Source: Verrucomicrobiota bacterium
GTDB lineage: Bacteria > Verrucomicrobiota > Verrucomicrobiia > Opitutales > UBA953
Assembly: GCA_009924535.1 (NCBI GenBank)
Contig: RFRI01000052.1
Coordinates: forward strand, 1 to 7,923
Direction of reading: 5' to 3'
DNA length: 7,923 nucleotides
How positions within the stretch are numbered: the stretch's first letter is position 1; every line of letters starts with the position of its first letter. The notes beneath the pieces were generated by a model. It did not search any database, was not told the DNA's origin, and saw only the letters and a program-made list of their open reading frames with translations. This document shows positions 1 through 6,720 of the stretch, one piece after another. The translations under genes and the position numbers were made by a program.

Positions 1-288
1 GGCTTTGGCGGCGGGAGCGGAGGCGGCAGGCGCCGAAGGGGCGTTACCAGCGGCGCCGGCTTCGATCGAAGCGACGACCTGGCCGACCAGGACTTCCGTG
101 CCAGCGGCGACGGCGATGGTGATCTGGCCATCGACCTCGGCGGTACCTTCGGACGTCACCTTGTCGGTTTCGTAGGAAAAGAGGGCTTGGCCCTTGCGAA
201 CCGCGTCACCGCTTTTGACCAGCCAGGCGGCCAGCAGGCCCCCGGTGATGGATTCGCCCATGGGAGGGATTTTGACTTCGACGGCCAT
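1..288 (-). CDS. odhB (sucB): Dihydrolipoyllysine succinyltransferase (E2 of 2-oxoglutarate dehydrogenase), N-terminal part, runs off the window
   Basis: E2 is the core of the 2-oxoglutarate dehydrogenase complex. Its lipoyl arm takes the succinyl group from E1 and passes it to CoA. Only the first 96 codons are present; the frame is open to base 1. The protein begins MAVEVKIPPMGESI and forms a complete lipoyl domain, residues about 1-80. The motif FSYETDKVTSE puts the lipoylated lysine at K43. After it comes an Ala/Pro-rich flexible linker (residues about 81-96) of the type that tethers lipoyl domains. The E1/E3-binding and catalytic domains lie outside the window. The ATG at 286-288 is chosen because the family starts immediately before this domain; no clear Shine-Dalgarno is seen before it. 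The lipoyl domain alone could suit other 2-oxoacid dehydrogenase E2 proteins, but PPMGESI and the position just downstream of the E1 gene on the same strand favour the succinyltransferase. Confidence 0.93.
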   Translation of the reverse strand, partial: MAVEVKIPPMGESITGGLLAAWLVKSGDAVRKGQALFSYETDKVTSEGTAEVDGQITIAVAAGTEVLVGQVVASIEAGAAGNAPSAPAASAPAAKA

Positions 289-346
289 GAAAATTAGGTA
301 GGTGCAACCTTGGAACCCATTCCTGCCTGTTTCAACGGGGAAATAA

Positions 347-380
347 CCCTTTAAACGACCTAGGATGGGCGTTTAGGGGG
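347..380. repeat. Imperfect inverted repeat in the odhA-odhB gap
   Basis: CCCTTTAAACG (347-357) faces CGTTTAGGGGG (370-380) across a 12-base loop that itself contains the palindrome CCTAGG. In plus-strand RNA all 11 positions can pair, with two G-U wobbles. In the minus-strand RNA, the sense of odhA and odhB, the two wobbles become A-C mismatches, leaving a 6-bp inner stem and a 3-bp outer stem, followed by TTATTT. It could act as a weak attenuator or processing hairpin that sets E1:E2 expression, or as a protein-binding site; the sequence does not decide. The rest of the 138-base gap (289-426) shows no good promoter and no strong terminator. Confidence 0.35.
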
Positions 381-426
381 TAGTAGGAGGGGTTCCTGAG
401 GCGAGAAAATCCGCTACTGGCCGCTA

Positions 427-3150
427 TTAGGCCGTAAAGGCCTGCTTCACCATGTCGGCCTGCTCGATCTTGTGAACCGCCAACGAACCGACCGCCGGCG
501 AGGCTGCCGCGTCGCGACCCGCGTAAGCGGGGCGGATGCCGAGGGTGGATTCGATCAGGTCGGCGACGAAGGACCAGCCGCCCATGTTCTTGGGTTCATC
601 CTGAACCCAGATGACCTTCTGAGGCGAGCCCAGCGAGGCGTGGATCTTAGCGAGCGCTTCGCCGTCGAAAGGATAGAACTGCTCGAGACGCACGATGCTC
701 GTGGTGGTATCCTTGCGGGCGGCCCGTTCGGCGTCGAGTTCGTAGAAGACCTTGCCGGAGCAAAGGATGAGACGCTCGGTCTTCGCGGCTGGCGTGGCGT
801 CGGCGAGGACCGCTTGGAAGCGACCCTTGGTCAGGTCGTTCAACGTGCTCACGCAGGCCTTGTGGCGAAGCAAGCTCTTGGGCGTCATGACCACGAGCGG
901 CTTACGGTGTTCCGACTTCACCTGACGACGCAGGGCGTGGAAGAGCTGGGCTGGGGTCGAGGGCTGGATGACCTGGAGATTATTCTCGGCGCAGAGCTGC
1001 AGGAAGCGTTCCAGGCGGGCGGAGGAGTGTTCCGGACCCTGCCCCTCGTAGCCGTGAGGAAGGAGCATGACGAGGCCGCTGGTCTGGCCCCACTTCGATT
1101 CCGCCGAGGCGATGAACTGGTCGATCATGATCTGCGCGCCGTTGGCGAAGTCCCCGAACTGGGCTTCCCAGATGACGAGCGAATCAGGGGCTTCGAGCGA
1201 GTAGCCATAATCGAAACCGAGGACGGCGTATTCGGAGAGCGACGAGTTGACGAGTTCGACTTCGGCGCCGGCGATGGAGCCGAGCGGACAGTACTCGGCA
1301 TCGTTCGAGGGGTCGTGCAAGACCGCGTGACGGTGCGAGAAGGTGCCGCGCTCGCAGTCCTGGCCGGAGAGACGGACAGGGTAGCCTTCCGCGAGCAGGG
1401 AAGCGAAGGCGAGGCCTTCCCCGAGGCTCCAATCGAAGTGGGTGCCGGACTTGTAAGCCTCCGCCTTGGTGTCGAGCAGCCGCTTGATCTTCGGGTTCGG
1501 AGAGAAATCCGGCGGCATCTGCCAGAGGACCGGCGCGACCTTGTCCAGGAGCTCCTGCGGGACGGACGTATCGACGTCGTGCTCGTAGGGCGAGCGGAAG
1601 GGGCGGACGCCGACGGGGTTCTTCTTTCGTTCCTCGATCTCGACGGCCAGGGCGGCCTGGGCCCGTTCCTGGGCCGCGTTGAGCATGATGTCGAATTCGG
1701 TGCGCAGCGCGATCAGTTCACCGTCAGGCGCGGAGCCTGATTCAGTGAGGCGGGAAGCGTAGAGGTCGGCGACGGAGGAATGGGCTGAGATCTCCCGGTA
1801 GAGCACCGGTTGCGTGAAGGCGGGTTCGTCGGTCTCGTTGTGGCCGTAACGGCGGTAGCAGACGATGTCGACGACGGCATCGGCGCCGAACTTCTGGCGG
1901 AATTCCAAGGCGATCTCGGTCGCGAGGACGACGGCGTCAGGATCGTCGCCGTTGGCGTGGAAGATCGGCGACTCGGTGAACTTGGCGATCTCGGTGCAAT
2001 GACGACCGGTGCGGGATTCGTCAGGATTGGTGGTGAAGCCGACCTGGTTGTTGCTGACGATGTGCAGCGTGCCGCCGACCTGGTAGCCTTTGAGGGCGGC
2101 CAGGTTGAGGGTTTCCATGACGATACCTTGTCCGGCGAAGGCGGAGTCGCCGTGCAGCAGGATGGGGAGGGCCTTGGAGCGATCGGCACCGCCTTGGAGG
2201 TCGACGAGCGCACGGGTACGGCCGAGGACGACCGGGTTGACGGCTTCCAGATGGCTCGGGTTGTAGGCCAGCGTGATGCTGACTTCCTTGCCGTCGACGA
2301 CGCGGGCGCCGGCGTAGCCGAGATGGTACTTCACGTCACCATCGCCGTGGGTGGTGTCCGGAACATGGTTCTCCGAGAAGCCGGCGAAGAGAGCTTCGGC
2401 CTTCTTGCCGCAGACGTTCACGAGGACATTGAGGCGGCCGCGGTGGGCCATGCCGATGACGAGGTCCGTGATGCCGAAACCTGGCGCGCGGTGGATGACC
2501 TGATCGAGCGCCGATAGCATCACTTCGCCGCCTTCGACGGAGAAGCGCTTGGCGCCGACGAAGGTCTTGTGGAGGAACCGTTCGAACTGCTCGGCCTGGA
2601 CGATCGAGCGGAGGAAGCGTCGGCGGCCGGCGGCGTCATAGGCCGGGCGGAGTCCGCACGATTCGACACGGTCCTGCAGCCAGCGGCGACGTTCGCCGTC
2701 CTGGATGTGGCTGAACTCCACGCCGATCGGCGAGCAGTAGGTGGATTTCAGCTTCGCGATGATCTCGGCCAGCGGGAGCATCTTGCCGCCGAGAAAATCG
2801 CCGGTATGGAAAATACGGTCGGCGGGGATGCCATCGAGGCCGAGGGCTTTGTCGGTGAGTTCGAAATGGGCGGTCGGCTCGGCGAGGGGGTTGATGCGCG
2901 CCTGCAGATGGCCGATGGTCCGGTAGGCGTTGATGGCGGCGAGGACCTTCCATTGCGCGGCGGCATCGACGCCGCCGGCGGCCGGTGCGGCACCCTTGGC
3001 CGGCTTGGGGGGGAGGCTCATGCCGAGCTCGAAGCCCTCGAAGAAGGCCCGCCATTCGGCGTCCACGGAGGAGGGGTCCTTGGACCACTGTTCGTGATAA
3101 GAGGATACAAGGTCCGCATTCCAGCGGGTTCCGACGCTAAGATGTTTCAT
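427..3150 (-). CDS. odhA (sucA): 2-oxoglutarate dehydrogenase E1 component (thiamine-diphosphate dependent)
   Basis: E1 decarboxylates 2-oxoglutarate on thiamine diphosphate and succinylates the lipoyl group of E2, in the cytoplasmic TCA-cycle complex. The protein is 907 residues, close to the roughly 930 of E. coli SucA. Residues 9-40 (RWNADLVSSYHEQW and on) are the N-terminal segment that in this family contacts E2. An Ala/Pro-rich stretch follows at 46-66. Family landmarks are MAHRGRLNVL (234-243) and KYHLGY (274-279), which supply two active-site histidines; NPSHLE (297-302); the cofactor motif GDSAFAGQG (334-342) with D335; NNQVGF (367-372) with N368; YRRYGHNETDEP (432-443); and, in the C-terminal half, WEAQFGDFANGAQ, LLPHGYEGQGPEHSSAR and YAGRDAAASPAVG near the end. 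No key residue is missing. The frame stays open upstream to 5730, but family homology starts at the ATG at 3148-3150, with AGG seven bases before it. Cotranscription with odhB is likely. Confidence 0.97.
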   Translation of the reverse strand: MKHLSVGTRWNADLVSSYHEQWSKDPSSVDAEWRAFFEGFELGMSLPPKPAKGAAPAAGGVDAAAQWKVLAAINAYRTIGHLQARINPLAEPTAHFELTDKALGLDGIPADRIFHTGDFLGGKMLPLAEIIAKLKSTYCSPIGVEFSHIQDGERRRWLQDRVESCGLRPAYDAAGRRRFLRSIVQAEQFERFLHKTFVGAKRFSVEGGEVMLSALDQVIHRAPGFGITDLVIGMAHRGRLNVLVNVCGKKAEALFAGFSENHVPDTTHGDGDVKYHLGYAGARVVDGKEVSITLAYNPSHLEAVNPVVLGRTRALVDLQGGADRSKALPILLHGDSAFAGQGIVMETLNLAALKGYQVGGTLHIVSNNQVGFTTNPDESRTGRHCTEIAKFTESPIFHANGDDPDAVVLATEIALEFRQKFGADAVVDIVCYRRYGHNETDEPAFTQPVLYREISAHSSVADLYASRLTESGSAPDGELIALRTEFDIMLNAAQERAQAALAVEIEERKKNPVGVRPFRSPYEHDVDTSVPQELLDKVAPVLWQMPPDFSPNPKIKRLLDTKAEAYKSGTHFDWSLGEGLAFASLLAEGYPVRLSGQDCERGTFSHRHAVLHDPSNDAEYCPLGSIAGAEVELVNSSLSEYAVLGFDYGYSLEAPDSLVIWEAQFGDFANGAQIMIDQFIASAESKWGQTSGLVMLLPHGYEGQGPEHSSARLERFLQLCAENNLQVIQPSTPAQLFHALRRQVKSEHRKPLVVMTPKSLLRHKACVSTLNDLTKGRFQAVLADATPAAKTERLILCSGKVFYELDAERAARKDTTTSIVRLEQFYPFDGEALAKIHASLGSPQKVIWVQDEPKNMGGWSFVADLIESTLGIRPAYAGRDAAASPAVGSLAVHKIEQADMVKQAFTA

Positions 3151-3175
3151 TTCTTTGCCTGTAAAAGGGAGATAA

Positions 3176-3205
3176 ATCCTAGACGCTGGGACCCGTGCAT
3201 AACAA
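3176..3205 (-). promoter_or_regulatory. Candidate sigma70-type promoter for odhA(-odhB)
   Basis: On the minus strand, TTGTTA (3200-3205) and TAGGAT (3176-3181) are separated by 18 bases, each matching four of six consensus bases. The -10 box ends 25 bases before the odhA ATG, leaving a leader of roughly 20 bases. Just upstream on the same strand is the short direct repeat CTGGGTCTGGG (3207-3217), a possible but unproven regulator site. The match is only moderate, and no other candidate in the 153-base divergent gap is better for this direction. Confidence 0.35.
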
Positions 3206-3262
3206 GCCCAGACCCAGTCGAAACGAGACCGGCCCCTGCTTAAAATTGGCAGAGTTTGGGGG

Positions 3263-3291
3263 TTGTAACAGGAAATCCGGGCAGGTTTAAT
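3263..3291 (+). promoter_or_regulatory. Sigma70-type promoter for the SNF2 gene, predicting a near-leaderless mRNA
   Basis: TTGTAA (3263-3268) and TTTAAT (3286-3291) are separated by exactly 17 bases; the -35 box matches four of six consensus bases and the -10 box five of six. Transcription would begin near 3298, only about six bases before the ATG at 3304, so the message would carry almost no leader. This agrees with the absence of a Shine-Dalgarno sequence next to that ATG. Confidence 0.55.
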
Positions 3292-3303
3292 TCGGGTCCG
3301 TCG

Positions 3304-5823
3304 ATGTCGTCCCCACGTCCGGCCAATCGCTCCTACTCCACGGAAGCCCTGGAGAGGTGGTTTGTGTCCCTTCCGGAAGAGTGGGAAGCCGCCTTCAAGG
3401 AGGCCGATCTCGTCGAAGGACGTCGGCTTTATACCGAAGGACTGGTCAGGCAGATCGAACTCAAGCCTGAGAACGCCGAAGCCGTCACGCGCACCGAGAC
3501 GCAGACCGTCCGGGCGGTGATCGAGATCAACGGCGCCAAGCTCGAATGGCGTACCTCCTTGCCGGAGGAAGAAAACGGCGCGCCCTTCGCCGTCGCTTCC
3601 CTGTACGAGATCGAGGAACTCATCGCCGACGAGCTTCCGGCCATCGATGAGACCGCCTCCGCGGCCGCGCCCGCGGCGCCCAAGGAACCCGAACGCAAGG
3701 ATGCCAACGCCCGGACTTCGTTGAAGCTCCAGGTCTCCTTCGAGCTTTCGTCCGACGGCCTGAAGATCTCCGCCGCGTGGGCAGGGCGGGGTGGTCATGC
3801 GTGGAACTGCTTCGGCCCTGGCGCCATTCCGGGCGACGAACTGTCGGACGAACAGCGTCAGACCCTCTTCCGTTTCAACACCGTCGCGCATCGCGCCGGC
3901 TTCGCCTACAGCAAGGCCACCGGCGCGTGGGCCATCGACAACATCGGCAGGATCGAGCGTTTCGTCCGCGAAGAGCTCAACGACTGGCGCAAACGTTTCA
4001 AGCTGATCGGGGAGGACGCGCTCAACATCTTCCGCAACGAGCAGCTGCAGGTGGCCGTCGACGCCGAGGCCGAGTCGGCCGCCGACGGCAAGTCCTTCAG
4101 GCTGAACTGGCGCCTCAAGGCCGGCGGTCATCGCCTGCTGGCCGACGAGCAGAAGCTGCTGCTGAAGGCCGGCGGCCGCCCGGTCATCCTCCCCGGCAAG
4201 GGCGTCGTGGCCTATAACGCCGCGGTCGCCGACTTCTCCGAGGATTGGCGCACCAAGGACGGCGAAGTGCCGCGCTACCTGCTGCTCTCGCTCTTCGATC
4301 ATGCCGCGGTGGGTGCGTTGAAACTCAACGACGACCTCAAGGCCTGGAAAGACAAGCTGCTCCACGAGCCGACGCCGCCCGACAATCTCCCCGCGCACCT
4401 TCGTCCTTACCAGGCCAAGGGCGTGGCGTGGCTCGGCCGGCTCTGCGAACTGGGCTCCCATCCGCTCCTGGCCGACGAGATGGGCCTCGGCAAGACCGTC
4501 CAGGTCCTCGCCTTGCTGGCTTCGCGTCCGGTCGGTGAACGCTCCATCATCGTCTGTCCGGCCAGCGTGATCCCGGTCTGGCTCGGCGAAATCAAGCGCT
4601 TCCATCCCGAGATGAGCGCCGGCGCCGCCGTGCTCACGGCGGAGGACGACTTCGTCAAGAATCCCTCGGCCCGACTCTGGATCTCCAGCTACACCCAGCT
4701 GCGCCGCCATGCCGACCTGCTCGCCAAGACCCGTTTCGGCTATGCGGTGCTCGATGAGGCGCAGGCGATCAAGAATCCCGAGTCCAAGACGACCCAGACC
4801 TGCGTCTCGCTCCAGGCGGACCACCGCATCGCCATCACCGGCACTCCGTTGGAGAACCGTCCGACCGACCTCTGGACCATCTTCCGTTTCCTGATGCCGG
4901 GGCTTCTCGGCAAGCGTGCCAACTTCGAGCGCATGATGCTGCGCGATCCTTCGATCGCCCTCGGCAAGGTCCGTCGCCAGGTCTCTCCTTTCATCCTGCG
5001 TCGACTCAAGCGCCATGTCGCCGCGGACATCCCGCCGAAGATGGAGGTCGTCCTGCCTTGCCCGCTCACCCATGAGCAGCGCTCGCTCTACCAGCACCTC
5101 ACGCAGGGCAGCGGCCTCTCGGGCGAACTCGCCTCGCTGCTTTCGAAGGATGCGACCTCGGTGCTCACGCTCCTCATGCGTCTCCGTCAGGTCTGCTGCG
5201 ATCCCGGCCTGCTGCCCGAGAACTCGCATTGCCCGTCGGCCCACTCGGGCAAGGTCACGCTGCTGGTCTCCAAGCTTTCCGAGATCGCGGCCAACGGGTC
5301 CAAGGCCGTCGTGTTCTCCCAGTTCGTCTCGCTCATCGAGCGCGTGAAGTCGGCGCTCGCGCGCGACCTGCCGTCGCTGCCGATCTACGAGCTCACCGGC
5401 GAGACGAAGGATCGCTCCGCTCCGGTCGAGCAGTTCAAGGAGACCAAGGGCCCGGCCCTGTTCCTCGCTTCGCTGAAGGCCGGCGGCACGGGCATCACGC
5501 TCAATACCGCCGAATACGTCTTCCTCATGGATCCATGGTGGAATCCCGCCGTCGAGGCCCAGGCGGTCGACCGCGTCCACCGCATCGGCCAGAAGAACCC
5601 CGTCTTGATCTATCGCATGATCGCGCCGGGCACCGTCGAGGAACGCATCGAGGAGTTGAAGCAGGAAAAGCGCGAACTGTTCTCGACCGTCGTCGGCGAC
5701 ATCCCGGACATGACCGACTGGACGCGGCACTTCACGTCGTTGGACGCGCTCATCCGTCTCAGCGATTCGCCGGCGGCGGCGGCTTCCGCGGAAGCGGCGC
5801 CGGAACGCGACGCCGAAGGCTGA
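3304..5823 (+). CDS. SNF2-family DEAD/DEAH-box ATPase (Swi2/Snf2-type helicase) with degenerate SWIM-like N-terminus
   Basis: This is an ATP-driven double-stranded DNA translocase of the SNF2 superfamily-2 group, 839 residues; its cellular substrate in bacteria is unknown. Residues 15-110 resemble the SWIM-containing N-terminus of bacterial SNF2 proteins (GRRLYTEGLV at 39-48), but the zinc ligands are absent. An Ala/Pro-rich linker (about 117-135) and a middle region (about 140-360) without recognised motifs follow. The ATPase core has Walker A LADEMGLGKT (389-398), Walker B DEAQ (484-487) and ITGTPLEN (511-518). The second RecA lobe has VFSQF (670-674), LKAGGTGITLN (724-734), DPWWNPAVE (743-751) and QAVDRVHRIGQ (753-763). 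All catalytic motifs look intact. An in-frame TTG at 3256 would add 16 residues, but it lies upstream of the predicted promoter and the added residues look non-conserved, so the ATG at 3304 is preferred. The gene diverges from odhA and converges on rimO; neither neighbour hints at its role. Confidence 0.93.
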   Translation: MSSPRPANRSYSTEALERWFVSLPEEWEAAFKEADLVEGRRLYTEGLVRQIELKPENAEAVTRTETQTVRAVIEINGAKLEWRTSLPEEENGAPFAVASLYEIEELIADELPAIDETASAAAPAAPKEPERKDANARTSLKLQVSFELSSDGLKISAAWAGRGGHAWNCFGPGAIPGDELSDEQRQTLFRFNTVAHRAGFAYSKATGAWAIDNIGRIERFVREELNDWRKRFKLIGEDALNIFRNEQLQVAVDAEAESAADGKSFRLNWRLKAGGHRLLADEQKLLLKAGGRPVILPGKGVVAYNAAVADFSEDWRTKDGEVPRYLLLSLFDHAAVGALKLNDDLKAWKDKLLHEPTPPDNLPAHLRPYQAKGVAWLGRLCELGSHPLLADEMGLGKTVQVLALLASRPVGERSIIVCPASVIPVWLGEIKRFHPEMSAGAAVLTAEDDFVKNPSARLWISSYTQLRRHADLLAKTRFGYAVLDEAQAIKNPESKTTQTCVSLQADHRIAITGTPLENRPTDLWTIFRFLMPGLLGKRANFERMMLRDPSIALGKVRRQVSPFILRRLKRHVAADIPPKMEVVLPCPLTHEQRSLYQHLTQGSGLSGELASLLSKDATSVLTLLMRLRQVCCDPGLLPENSHCPSAHSGKVTLLVSKLSEIAANGSKAVVFSQFVSLIERVKSALARDLPSLPIYELTGETKDRSAPVEQFKETKGPALFLASLKAGGTGITLNTAEYVFLMDPWWNPAVEAQAVDRVHRIGQKNPVLIYRMIAPGTVEERIEELKQEKRELFSTVVGDIPDMTDWTRHFTSLDALIRLSDSPAAAASAEAAPERDAEG

Positions 5824-5838
5824 TCACTTCGCGATCAG
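5820..5838. other. Convergent stop junction with small stem-loop
   Basis: The SNF2 stop TGA (5821-5823) directly abuts the complement of the rimO stop (5824-5826), making the palindrome TGATCA. This sits in an inverted repeat CTGATC / GATCAG with a 7-base loop (5820-5825 and 5833-5838), readable as a hairpin on either strand. The stem is only 6 bp, moderate in GC and without a T-tract, so it is at best a weak bidirectional terminator or an RNA 3'-end stabiliser. No other terminator is visible between the two genes. Confidence 0.3.
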
Positions 5839-6720
5839 GTCGTACTCCTCGGCGCCGGTGACGGTCACCTCGGCGAACTGGCCGATGGGGAGCTTCTTCG
5901 GCACCTTGACGACGCCGTCGATCTCCATGGCGTCGCCGACGCTGCGGGCGATGCCGGGGCTTTCGACGAGGACACGAAGCTTGCGGCCCACGAAGGCTTC
6001 GCCGCGCTGCTTGGAAAGACGCTGAAGGAGGAGCATGGCACGGGCATGGCGATCGGCCTTCACCTCATCGGTGAGGTGGCCTTCCATCTTGGCGCCCTTG
6101 GTGCCTTCTTCCTTGGAGTATTTGAACACGCCGACGCGGTCGAACTTGGTCTTCTCGAGGAAGGCGAGCAGCTCGGTGAAGTCTTCCTCGGTCTCGCCGG
6201 GGAAGCCCACGATGAAGGTCGTCCGGATGACGAGCTCGGGGATGCCTGCGCGCATGCGTTCGATCAGGTCGCGGATATAGGCGCCGTCGGTCTCGCGCTG
6301 CATCGCGCCGAGCATCTTGTCCGAGACGTGCTGGAGCGGGATGTCGACGTAGCGGACCACGTGCTTGGACTGGCCGATGGTCTCGATGAGCTCGTCGCTC
6401 CAGTGGGCCGGGTGGGTGTAAAGCAGGCGGATCCAGAAATCCCCTTCGATCTGGTCCAGTTCACGGAGGAGGGAAGCCAGCGATTCGCCCTTGGAGGAGT
6501 CGACCTTGCTGCGCGGGTTCGGACGGGCTTCCGTCCAGCGGTCCATGCCGAAGTAGGTCGTGTCCTGGGAGATCAGGTTGATCTCCTTCACGCCTTCGGC
6601 GACGAGCTGACGGGCTTCCTTGACGACGGATTCGACCGTGCGGCTGCGATGGCGTCCCCGGATGCGCGGGATGATGCAGAAGGTGCAGGGGTGGTTGCAG
6701 CCACCTTCGGAAGCTCGACG
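5824..6720 (-). CDS. rimO: 3' fragment of rimO: radical-SAM core and TRAM domain
   Basis: This frame holds RimO sequence from RRASEGG just before CNHPCTFCIIPR (CNHPCTFC at 6676-6699) to the TGA at 5824-5826, 298 residues. It contains the CxxxCxxC radical-SAM motif, the beta/alpha barrel landmarks and the C-terminal TRAM domain that recognises S12. The frame is open further upstream to about 6850 but encodes nothing RimO-like there. A start at the GTG at 6589-6591 is possible but would discard the radical-SAM cysteines. The sequence reads SEGG before CNHPC where family members usually have SEG or AEG, so the junction may reach this point. Confidence 0.55.
   Translation of the reverse strand, partial: RRASEGGCNHPCTFCIIPRIRGRHRSRTVESVVKEARQLVAEGVKEINLISQDTTYFGMDRWTEARPNPRSKVDSSKGESLASLLRELDQIEGDFWIRLLYTHPAHWSDELIETIGQSKHVVRYVDIPLQHVSDKMLGAMQRETDGAYIRDLIERMRAGIPELVIRTTFIVGFPGETEEDFTELLAFLEKTKFDRVGVFKYSKEEGTKGAKMEGHLTDEVKADRHARAMLLLQRLSKQRGEAFVGRKLRVLVESPGIARSVGDAMEIDGVVKVPKKLPIGQFAEVTVTGAEEYDLIAK

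Noticed and set aside
311..322. GGAA-N4-TTCC inverted repeat upstream of odhB as an operator
   Set aside because: It is four-base arms only, likely by chance in 138 bases.
429..443. AGGCC-GTAAA-GGCCT hairpin at the odhA stop as a terminator
   Set aside because: The stem is only 5 bp and no T-tract follows on the minus strand.
472..3243. Three long plus-strand open frames (472-1740, 1810-2517, 2569-3243) opposite odhA
   Set aside because: They mirror a fully conserved E1 gene in GC-rich DNA, show no recognisable motifs and are rich in Arg, Gly, Glu and Asp as expected for antisense translation.
3256..3303. TTG at 3256 as the SNF2 start
   Set aside because: It lies upstream of the predicted promoter, has no clear ribosome-binding site, and its extra 16 residues look like translated promoter DNA.
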